From NCBI GenBank assembly GCA_003343805.1, contig QAKM01000038.1, forward strand, positions 1 to 21,511: DNA of 21,511 nucleotides. The letters are read 5' to 3'. Origin of the DNA: Bacillota bacterium (lineage in GTDB: Bacteria > Bacillota > Clostridia > Christensenellales > Borkfalkiaceae). The notes under the pieces are model-generated. The model had not been told where the DNA came from. It did no database searches and saw only the letters and a list, made by a program, of their open reading frames with translations. How positions within the stretch are numbered: position 1 is the stretch's first letter; each line of letters starts with the position of its first letter. The translations under genes and the position numbers were made by a program. Positions 14,810 through 20,139 of the stretch are shown here, piece by piece.

Positions 14810-16069
14810 TTATTTCAGCATCAACCGTATGATCTCTTCGTCCGTTTCGCGCATTCCGCGGCTTGCGAGCTCGCCCACGTTGCGGATGGTGTTCTCCACT
14901 CCCTTCGAGACGATGCCGTCGCCGCCGTAGAACTGTCCGCCCGCGCGGTACAGCTCAAAGCCGATGAGCCCCGATTCCACGGCACAGGCGATCTTGGCGG
15001 CACAGCTCGATTTGGCGCCGTCGCACACCATGCCCGAATCGATGGCAATAGCATTGACGATGGTATGCGAGATCTCGTCCACGCCGCCGCCGTATAAAAA
15101 GCAGATGCCTGCTGCCGCGCCCGCACCTGCGCTCACCGCGCCGCAGTACGCCGAGAGCCGCCCGATGCCCGATTTTAAGTGGATGGTCACAAGGTCGGAG
15201 AGGGCGAGTGCCCTGAGGAGCTGCTCATGCGGAACATTCAGGTGCCGCGCATAGGCGATGACGGGCACGGAGGCCGTGATGCCCTGATTGCCGCTGCCCG
15301 AGACGACCACGACGGGCAGAGGACAGCCGTTCATGCGCGCGTCCGAGCCCGCTGCCGCCCACGCCTTGGCACGGTTATGGATGTCGTCTCCGAAGGCGTT
15401 CAAAAGCGTCTTGCCCACGCGGGCGCCCCAATCGTTTCTGAGGCCCTCGTCGCAGATGGCGGTGTTGTATTCGATCTGCCGTTCCAGCGCCTCTTTTACT
15501 TCCGAAAGGTCGTCTTCTTTCGCAAATTCCACGATGGCGCGCACGGTGAGGGGATCGGACGCGGGATCGGCCTCCCCGCTCTCCGTGCGGTTTATCAGCA
15601 CGTTTTCGTCCTTTTCGAGGCGCACGACGTTGGTGTGATGCCCCGTGATGCGCACAAAGGCGGTGTGGCTGCCGTAAAAGGCGCGGATGCCGATGTCGAA
15701 CACGCAGCCGGCTGCGGCTTCCCGGACGGGAAGGGGCGTCCTGCTCCGGTATTCCGCGATGCGGGGGTACTCCTCCTCGCGGACGGAGGCGAGCACTTCG
15801 AGTTCACGGTCGGCATCGCCTGCCACAAAGCCCGCCGCGGCGGCGCTCTCCACGCCTCTCAGACCCCCCGTATGGGGGACGATGACGCTCTTGACGTTCT
15901 TTAAGATGTTGCCGCTCACTTCGATCTCGGCGCGCTCGGGGAGCTTGCCCAACGTCTTTTTGGCGAGGGCGGCGGCATAGGCGACGGCGATGGGTTCGGT
16001 GCAGCCCATCGCGGGGACGAGTTCTTCCTTGAGTCGTTCGATGCAGGCGCGCCGCAGCGTTTCTTCCAT
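14810..16069 (-). CDS. cyuA: L-cysteine desulfidase, CyuA / UPF0597 family
   Basis: 419 aa, the usual length. Family knowledge: a [4Fe-4S]-dependent enzyme related to the serine dehydratase alpha chain that splits L-cysteine into pyruvate, ammonia and sulfide; many members were long listed only as UPF0597. Seen: the family signature PAMGCTEPIAVAYA (C23), an HTGGLRG segment near 66, SGSGNQG at 257-263, YCGAVSAGAGAAAG from 308 and DGAKSSCAAKIAC around 350-362. C23 with late cysteines such as C309, C349 and C356 are the candidate cluster ligands. The start is ATG 16069 with AGAGG six bases upstream. It is a single gene with its own strong promoter. Substrate preference for cysteine over another beta-substituted amino acid is inferred. 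Confidence 0.88.
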   Translation of the reverse strand: MEETLRRACIERLKEELVPAMGCTEPIAVAYAAALAKKTLGKLPERAEIEVSGNILKNVKSVIVPHTGGLRGVESAAAAGFVAGDADRELEVLASVREEEYPRIAEYRSRTPLPVREAAAGCVFDIGIRAFYGSHTAFVRITGHHTNVVRLEKDENVLINRTESGEADPASDPLTVRAIVEFAKEDDLSEVKEALERQIEYNTAICDEGLRNDWGARVGKTLLNAFGDDIHNRAKAWAAAGSDARMNGCPLPVVVVSGSGNQGITASVPVIAYARHLNVPHEQLLRALALSDLVTIHLKSGIGRLSAYCGAVSAGAGAAAGICFLYGGGVDEISHTIVNAIAIDSGMVCDGAKSSCAAKIACAVESGLIGFELYRAGGQFYGGDGIVSKGVENTIRNVGELASRGMRETDEEIIRLMLK

Positions 16070-16103
16070 GGTATTCCTCTCAGATGGTAGTGGTCAGAAA
16101 TAA

Positions 16104-16132
16104 AGTATATTGGCTTTCGGGGAAAAAGTCAA
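16104..16132 (-). promoter_or_regulatory. Promoter of the cysteine desulfidase gene
   Basis: Minus strand TTGACT (16127-16132), 17-base spacer, TATACT (16104-16109). The start codon lies 35 bases downstream of the -10 box. Confidence 0.85.
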
Positions 16133-16187
16133 CCGATTGACGGGGGACGGCGCAAGGGGAAGCGCGTTGTTCTTTTTTGCGGGAAGC

Positions 16188-16313
16188 GATGGCACAAAAA
16201 AAGCCTTGCAGGACTTGGCGGAAGCGATTGAAAATCAAAAAGCCGTAGAAAGCGTTAGAATTTCAATCGTCTTAAAAAAGCCAAAGCCCGACAAGGCAGC
16301 CGACGATAAATAA
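16188..16313 (+). pseudogene. Possible 3' remnant of an accessory gene
   Basis: The open frame ends ...ALQDLAEAIENQKAVESVRI, then a Lys/Pro/Asp-rich tail and TAA at 16311-16313. The segment reads like the helical and basic tail of a protein and is A-richer than the flanking genes. It has no ribosome site or plausible start: upstream the frame runs into the desulfidase promoter. I read it as the tail of a truncated foreign gene; chance is possible. Confidence 0.35.
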
Positions 16314-16350
16314 TCGTCGATAGGCAGAGCGGGGCGGGTGCAGCCGCCCC
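16303..16350. other. Two hairpins downstream of the orphan minus-strand promoter
   Basis: CGACGAT/ATCGTCG around AAATA (16303-16321, spanning the remnant's stop codon) and GGGGCGG/CCGCCCC around GTGCAG (16331-16350). Neither has a T-run next to it. In minus reading they would be the first structures of a transcript starting near 16356. Confidence 0.5.
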
Positions 16351-16362
16351 CTCGTAAGCCCT

Positions 16363-16391
16363 ATTATAGCAGAAACGAGGGGACTTGTCAA
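16363..16391 (-). promoter_or_regulatory. Orphan consensus sigma-A promoter
   Basis: Minus strand TTGACA (16386-16391), exactly 17 bases, TATAAT (16363-16368), with TG one base before the -10. No minus-strand gene starts within the next 280 bases; the desulfidase gene at 16069 has its own promoter. It may drive a non-coding RNA or a long leader. Confidence 0.75.
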
Positions 16392-16422
16392 CCCCTGCAA
16401 AGAATCATTCGGAGGTATTGTT

Positions 16423-16590
16423 ATGACGGTCACAAAACAAGGCAAAATCTACACGGTGCGGGAGAATAAGGCTTCGTGGACGGTAGAACGCAAAAGCGAT
16501 CTTGTCACGGTGTCCTATAACGTCTCAAAGGCTTCATGCCCGACGATCGACGAATTGAAGGCGTATATTGCCGAAAGCGATCTCTTTTGA
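16423..16590 (+). CDS. Small accessory-type protein of unknown function (55 aa)
   Basis: Starts MTVTKQGKIYTVRENKASW and continues with alternating polar/hydrophobic beta-like residues, then a helical end (TIDELKAYIAESDLF). GGAGG seven bases ahead supports ATG 16423. Small proteins of this style occur in conjugative elements and prophages of Clostridia; that resemblance is from memory. It is followed directly by the RHH-like gene, whose ribosome site begins at the base after this TGA, so the two form an operon. I see no plus-strand promoter in the preceding 30 bases; the only strong one reads the other way, so the pair may be a leftover. Confidence 0.65.
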   Translation: MTVTKQGKIYTVRENKASWTVERKSDLVTVSYNVSKASCPTIDELKAYIAESDLF

Positions 16591-16601
16591 GGAGGCGGAC
16601 G

Positions 16602-16790
16602 ATGGCAAGAAGTGAGGCACAGAAGGCGGCGGATAAGCGATATGCCGCGAAAATCAACGGGAAATATAAGGCATTCATCGTCAACCTGATCCCCGAAGAA
16701 TGGGATTCGATCGATGCTGCGATCAAGGCGGCGGGCATGACGAAAGCCGATTTTCTCCGCTGGGCGGTGGAAGAACTGAAAAAGAGATGA
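16602..16790 (+). CDS. Ribbon-helix-helix-like small DNA-binding protein (62 aa)
   Basis: MARSEAQKAADKRYAAKING, then a short strand (KYKAFIVNLIP), then two helices (EEWDSIDAAIKAAGM and KADFLRWAVEELKKR). Strand-helix-helix order, size and the basic N-terminus fit Arc/MetJ/CopG-type dimers, which regulate plasmid, phage or element genes. GGAGG with a 6-base gap supports ATG 16602. The next frame begins in its stop codon. Fold assignment is by pattern only, without a conserved motif that would fix it. Confidence 0.7.
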   Translation: MARSEAQKAADKRYAAKINGKYKAFIVNLIPEEWDSIDAAIKAAGMTKADFLRWAVEELKKR

Positions 16791-16915
16791 AAAAAATTCC
16801 GCTCGGCATGGGAGCGGAAAGACAGAAGAAAGGGAAAGTTTTTGATGAAAAAATAGTGGGGGCAAATTGGGGGCAGACTTTCAAAAACACCCCTCGAAAC
16901 CCCGAAAAAGCATGA
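16787..16915 (+). CDS. Doubtful 42-aa frame coupled to the RHH-like gene
   Basis: Starts at ATG 16787 in an ATGA overlap with the previous stop, giving a basic peptide that ends IVGANWGQTFKNTPRNPEKA. The overlap favours translation, but there is no ribosome site of its own beyond GAAAAAGAG, and an 8-bp hairpin (16797-16819) lies inside. An alternative is that the tail is the last codons of a lost integrase, which can end in similar Gly/Asn-rich repeats. Confidence 0.3.
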   Translation: MKKIPLGMGAERQKKGKVFDEKIVGANWGQTFKNTPRNPEKA

Positions 16916-16920
16916 AAAAA

Positions 16921-16943
16921 ACGGGCTTCAAGCCCGTTTTTTT
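16921..16943. terminator. Bidirectional intrinsic terminator
   Basis: ACGGGC/GCCCGT stem around TTCAA (16921-16937), with seven T after it in plus reading and a long A-run before it, which is a T-run in minus reading. It ends the small-gene operon on the plus strand and stands right after the tRNA 3'-end fragment on the minus strand. Confidence 0.9.
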
Positions 16944-16961
16944 GGAGCAGGAAACAGGAGT
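16943..16961 (-). repeat. Duplicate of the tRNA-Gly 3' end
   Basis: TGGAGCAGGAAACAGGAGT matches the intact tRNA 3' end (17046-17064) at 18 of 19 bases, in the same orientation 103 bases away, including the encoded CCA. The sequence beyond it (TACTTCGGCTTCGCTCG...) no longer matches a tRNA. It is either the tail of a lost third tRNA copy with its terminator, or an attachment-site duplication. Confidence 0.75.
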
Positions 16962-17002
16962 ACTTCGGCTTCGCTCGTGCTCCCTTCTGCCAAATAGAAT
17001 AA

Positions 17003-17040
17003 ACAAAGGAGCATTCTCCCTTCGAAAGAATGCTCTTTGT
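17003..17040 (-). terminator. Terminator of the tRNA-Gly transcript
   Basis: A 14-bp stem with one bulged G (17003-17017 with 17027-17040), followed in minus reading by TTTATTCTATTT. It starts six bases after the tRNA CCA. Confidence 0.8.
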
Positions 17041-17045
17041 TCTTA

Positions 17046-17120
17046 TGGAGCAGGAAACGGGAGTCGAACCCGCCGGGATCAGCTTGGGAAGCTGACGCCA
17101 TACCGCTAGGCGATTCCTGC
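17046..17120 (-). tRNA. tRNA-Gly, anticodon CCC
   Basis: 75 nt with encoded CCA. The acceptor stem GCAGGAA/TTCCTGC is a perfect 7 bp with discriminator U, usual for glycine. The D-arm is GCC...GGC, the anticodon stem TCAGC/GCTGA with loop TTCCCAA (anticodon CCC), and the T-arm CGGG TTCGACT CCCG. It reads GGG codons. Promoter at 17396-17424 and terminator at 17003-17040. Confidence 0.95.
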
Positions 17121-17153
17121 ATATTTGGTTGTATCTCGTTCGCCTCCCGTTTC

Positions 17154-17372
17154 CACGGAAACGGCAGTACCTTCGCACCGCTTCGCGGCGCTCGGTGGCT
17201 GACGCACGTCCCCACCGGGATCAGCTTGGGAAGCTGACGCCAAAAACAGGGTTCCCGCAAAGATTTTGCGTTAGCAAAAGATTTGTGGGAAGAGGAGACG
17301 CAGGCATCGAAGCCCTGCCCCGACGAAGGAGGGGCGGCAAGGTTTGCCTTGCTCTGACGCGGCGATCCCTGC
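17154..17372 (-). pseudogene. Broken tRNA-Gly copy interrupted by repeat-element DNA
   Basis: In minus reading the 5' end GCAGGGATCGCC (17361-17372) corresponds to the start of the intact tRNA (GCAGGAATCGCC). Then comes GCGTCAG, about 115 bases of foreign sequence with the GA-loop and GCAAGG hairpins, then a second GCGTCAG with the full anticodon arm and variable region (28 bases on the plus strand, 17216-17243, identical to the intact gene). The T-arm is again replaced by about 40 bases before a GTTTCC-like end. CTGACGC (plus) occurs at 17199-17205, 17234-17240 and 17354-17360, flanking the foreign pieces. It cannot fold into a functional tRNA. Insertion is the simplest reading but is an inference. 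Confidence 0.65.
17252..17352 (+). repeat. Third copy of the GA-loop hairpin with a GCAAGG hairpin
   Basis: Outer arms TTCCCGCAAA (17252-17261) and TTTGTGGGAA (17282-17291), GA/GA at 17262-17263 and 17280-17281, inner arms TTTTGC (17264-17269) and GCAAAA (17274-17279), loop GTTA. Then a GCCCC/GGGGC stem and the hairpin GCAAGG/CCTTGC (17337-17352). The middle part of units A and B is absent here. Confidence 0.7.
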
Positions 17373-17395
17373 ATATCCGATTGGGATATATGTCT

Positions 17396-17424
17396 ATTAT
17401 AGCGGAAAAAGGGCGTGCTGTCAA
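17396..17424 (-). promoter_or_regulatory. Promoter of the tRNA-Gly cluster
   Basis: Minus strand TTGACA (17419-17424), 17 bases, TATAAT (17396-17401): full consensus. Transcription would start near 17389 and pass through the broken copy before the intact tRNA, so the intact tRNA is probably cut from a precursor of about 390 nt. Confidence 0.88.
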
Positions 17425-17543
17425 GCGCAAAAAATGCGGGATGCGGAGAATTTTTCGCGTTTTTTGACGAAAGTTTTTCCCGTTTTCCACAGGATTCGAC
17501 ACAATCGGACAAAACGTTCCATCAATCGACGGCGGCTGTACGG

Positions 17544-17549
17544 TATAAT
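17544..17549 (+). promoter_or_regulatory. -10 box before the 54-aa gene
   Basis: TATAAT 32 bases before the start codon; no good -35 box at 17 +/- 1 bases. The stretch 17425-17543 otherwise shows only T-rich tracts and one TTTTCCACA, a loose DnaA-box-like word on its own. Confidence 0.45.
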
Positions 17550-17580
17550 GAGGATAAATCGATCCACTTGGAGGACACTC

Positions 17581-17745
17581 ATGGAAAAACACAAGCAAAT
17601 CATCACGAAGAAAGAGTTTCTGGAAGAACTTGCCGCCATGCTCAACGTCTGCTTTGAAGCGGAAGCCGTGCAGGAAGCGGAGGGCGTCCGGCTCACGTTC
17701 CCGAGCGGGGAAGTATTCTTCCTCCGCGTCGAGGAAGCCGCCTGA
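17581..17745 (+). CDS. Small conserved-looking protein of unknown function (54 aa)
   Basis: MEKHKQIITKKEFLEELAAM begins a helix, followed by LNVCFEAEAV and a two-strand end (GVRLTFPSGEVFFLRVEEAA). Acidic, soluble, no signal. TTGGAGG six bases ahead supports ATG 17581. It stands alone between the tRNA cluster and the MarR promoter; a T-run (17764-17771) but no clear stem follows. The family is not recognised. Confidence 0.65.
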   Translation: MEKHKQIITKKEFLEELAAMLNVCFEAEAVQEAEGVRLTFPSGEVFFLRVEEAA

Positions 17746-17786
17746 GCGCTTTCACGCAGTTTTCATTTTTTTGTTCCCTTCGGCGC

Positions 17787-17815
17787 TTGACAAGCCGGTG
17801 GGGGACGGGTATAAT
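17787..17815 (+). promoter_or_regulatory. Promoter of the marR-ABC exporter operon
   Basis: TTGACA (17787-17792), 17 bases, TATAAT (17810-17815): full consensus, so control must come from repression. Confidence 0.9.
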
Positions 17816-17849
17816 AATTAGGAATCTAACCAATAGGTTCCTAATTATT
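17813..17849. promoter_or_regulatory. MarR operator
   Basis: A perfect 12-bp inverted repeat, AATAATTAGGAA (17813-17824) and TTCCTAATTATT (17838-17849), with further TAGG/CTAA half-sites between (TTAGGAATCTAA and TAGGTTCCTA). It overlaps the -10 box and the start of transcription, so a bound dimer would block polymerase. Autoregulation by the adjacent MarR protein is inferred. Confidence 0.85.
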
Positions 17850-17866
17850 TTTTTCGGGAAGAGGAC

Positions 17867-18370
17867 ATGGAACACATCCAGGACAACGATCTCGGCTATG
17901 CCATCGGGCGGACGGCGCGCATTTTATACCGGCTTCTGGACGGCAATCTGCGTTCGCTCGTTCTGAGCTTTTCGCAGGTGAACGTTTTGGGCTATCTTGC
18001 CGCCAAGCACGCCCGCGGGGAGGAGTGTACCCAGAAGCTCATCGCGACGGAATGCTGCAGCACCCGTCCCTCTTCGGTGACCGGCCTTCTGCAGGCGCTC
18101 GAGCGGCAGGGCTACATCGAGCGCAGGGCGGGGGAGGACGCGCGCGTCAAGTGCGTCGTGCTCACCGAACGCGGGAGAGGGGTCGCCGACGAATGCAACC
18201 GCTTCGTCAAAAAGACGGAGGACGCCATGCGGCGGGGGCTTTCGGAGGAGGAAACAAAGACCGTCTACCGCTGCCTTCTGCACATGGCGGACGAACTTGA
18301 GGCGCTCTCGAAGGAGACTTTTCCCGAAACAGGATCCGATCAAAAGGAGAGAAACCAGCAAGACTTATGA
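17867..18370 (+). CDS. MarR-family transcriptional regulator
   Basis: 167 aa winged-helix repressor. The N-terminal dimer helix (LGYAIGRTARILYRLL) is followed by the helix-turn-helix near 52-80 (CTQKLIATECCSTRPSSVTGLLQALERQGY) and a wing with the family's DxR turn (IERRAGEDARVKCVVLTERG), then C-terminal dimer helices. Cysteines at the DNA-reading domain (ECCS) could make it oxidation-sensitive, but this is speculative. The ribosome site GGGAAGAGG is close to the ATG. Its TGA overlaps the exporter ATG by 4 bases, so regulator and exporter are made together. Ligands are probably toxic aromatic or amphipathic compounds, as for other MarR-exporter pairs. Confidence 0.9.
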   Translation: MEHIQDNDLGYAIGRTARILYRLLDGNLRSLVLSFSQVNVLGYLAAKHARGEECTQKLIATECCSTRPSSVTGLLQALERQGYIERRAGEDARVKCVVLTERGRGVADECNRFVKKTEDAMRRGLSEEETKTVYRCLLHMADELEALSKETFPETGSDQKERNQQDL

Positions 18371-20139
18371 TCTCAAGACTCATGAAGAGCGTGCGGCAGT
18401 ACAAGTCGCGCGCCATCTTAACGCCCGTCGTCATGGTCGTCGAGGCGGCGATGGAGATCCTCATTCCCTTCGTCATGACGCTGCTCGTCGGCGTCATCGA
18501 AGATGCGCAGGAGGCAGGGCGCAATCTCATTCAGGAAGATTTCGTCAAAATCGCCATCTACGGCGGCATCATGTTCGTATTGGGGCTCGTGTCGCTTGCA
18601 AGCGGTGTGTTCGGCGGCAAGCTCGCCTCGGAGGCGAGCGCGGGCTTTGCGGCCAACCTCAGGCAGGATGCTTACGACAAGATCCAGACCTTCTCGTTCG
18701 CCAACATCGACCGCTTCTCGACGTCCTCGCTCATCACCCGTCTGACGACGGATATCACGAGCGTGCAGATGTCCTTCCAGATGAGCATCCGTATGCTCGT
18801 GCGCGCACCCGTCATGTTCATCTTTGCCTCCATCATGGCCTTTATCATCGAGCCGGGCATCGCCTGGATCTTCCTTGTGGCGGCGGCCATCCTCTTTGTG
18901 CTCGTGCTGCTCATCATGAATGCCGCCCAGCCCAATTTCCGGCAGATGTTCAAGAAGTACGACCGCCTCAACGCCGTCGCGCAGGAGAACCTGACGGGCA
19001 TTCGCGTCGTCAAGTCGTATGTCCTCGAGGGGCCGGAGATCGACAAGTACCAGAAGGCGACGCAGGAAGTGTACGACTATTCCGTGCGCGCCGAAAAACT
19101 GACGGCCGCCATGAGCCCCGTCGTGCAGGTCATCATGTATGTGACGATGATCATCCTGCTCGCCGTGGGCGGCGCGAGCATCGTGGGGGGAGATCTTAAG
19201 ATCGCCGACCTCACCGGTCTTCTCTCGTATGCGACGCAGATCCTCTCGGGCGTCATGATGGTGGCGATGGTGCTCACCTTCATCGCCATGTCCCGCCCCG
19301 CAATGGAGCGTATCTCCGAGATCTTGTCGGAGGAGAGCACCATTGAGGATCCTGCCGATCCCGTCTTTGAGGTCAAAGACGGCGCGATCGAGTTCGATCA
19401 CGTCAGCTTTGCCTACCGCAAGGGCGGCGAGGGGGAGGATGTCATCAAGGACGTCTCTTTGAAGATCGCCTCGGGTGAGACGATCGGCATCATCGGGCAG
19501 ACGGGTTCTGCCAAGACGACGCTCGTCTCCCTCATCCCCCGCCTCTACGATGCGACGGAGGGAAGCGTCAAAGTGGGCGGCCGCGATGTGAAGGAGTACG
19601 ACCTCACCGTCCTCCGCGATTCCGTCGCGATGGTGCTGCAGAAGAACGTGCTCTTCTCGGGCTCGGTCGCAGAGAATCTGCGCTGGGGCAAGGAGGACGC
19701 CACGCAGGAGGAGCTCGAGTTCGCCTGCAAACAGGCGTGCGCCGACGAGTTCATCGAGCAGCTCCCCGGGAAGTACGAATACGACCTCGGCCAGGGCGGC
19801 GTCAACGTCTCGGGCGGGCAGAAGCAGCGGCTGTGCATCGCGAGGGCGCTTCTGAAGAGCCCCAAGGTGCTCATCCTCGACGACTCGACGTCCGCCGTCG
19901 ATACCAAGACGGACAGCCGCATCCGTGCGGCGCTGCGCGAACACGCGCCCGACGTCACCAAGATCATCATCGCCCAGCGCATCAACTCGGTGCAGGATGC
20001 CGACCGCATCCTCGTCCTCGATGCGGGCCGCGTTTCGGGCTTCGGCACGCACGAGGAGCTCTTAAAGACCAACGAAATTTACCGCGGGATCTATGAATCG
20101 CAGGTGAGAGGAGGTGACGATCATGCCGATGCCGAATAA
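18367..20139 (+). CDS. ABC exporter half-transporter with degenerate ATP site (BmrC-like partner)
   Basis: 590 aa: six membrane helices (about 15-310), then a nucleotide-binding domain. Walker A is GQTGSAKT (377-384) with Ala382 for the third Gly; signature VSGGQKQR (from 481); Walker B LILDD (502-506) with Asp506 where the catalytic Glu normally sits; the H-loop His is Gln537 (IIAQRI). Loss of both catalytic Glu and His is the pattern of the weak site in heterodimeric exporters, where the partner supplies the working one. The gene starts in the last codons of the MarR gene (ATGA) and its end overlaps the next exporter gene by 17 bases. Role inferred: drug or toxin efflux, possibly peptide or lipid. 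Confidence 0.92.
   Translation: MISRLMKSVRQYKSRAILTPVVMVVEAAMEILIPFVMTLLVGVIEDAQEAGRNLIQEDFVKIAIYGGIMFVLGLVSLASGVFGGKLASEASAGFAANLRQDAYDKIQTFSFANIDRFSTSSLITRLTTDITSVQMSFQMSIRMLVRAPVMFIFASIMAFIIEPGIAWIFLVAAAILFVLVLLIMNAAQPNFRQMFKKYDRLNAVAQENLTGIRVVKSYVLEGPEIDKYQKATQEVYDYSVRAEKLTAAMSPVVQVIMYVTMIILLAVGGASIVGGDLKIADLTGLLSYATQILSGVMMVAMVLTFIAMSRPAMERISEILSEESTIEDPADPVFEVKDGAIEFDHVSFAYRKGGEGEDVIKDVSLKIASGETIGIIGQTGSAKTTLVSLIPRLYDATEGSVKVGGRDVKEYDLTVLRDSVAMVLQKNVLFSGSVAENLRWGKEDATQEELEFACKQACADEFIEQLPGKYEYDLGQGGVNVSGGQKQRLCIARALLKSPKVLILDDSTSAVDTKTDSRIRAALREHAPDVTKIIIAQRINSVQDADRILVLDAGRVSGFGTHEELLKTNEIYRGIYESQVRGGDDHADAE

Noticed and set aside
14401..14810. CRISPR array
   Set aside because: Only two long diverged units with internal hairpins, no short identical repeats and no regular spacers; no cas genes in the window.
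16110..16187. Upstream extension of the remnant frame with TTG start
   Set aside because: It runs through the minus-strand promoter of the desulfidase gene, has no ribosome site, and its product loses protein-like character there.
17037..17237. Open frames crossing the tRNA-Gly region
   Set aside because: They translate the tRNA and its broken copy; such frames are regular artefacts at tRNA genes.
17475..17510. DnaA box / origin signal (TTTTCCACA)
   Set aside because: A single loose match with no cluster, no dnaA or dnaN gene and no AT-rich unwinding region.
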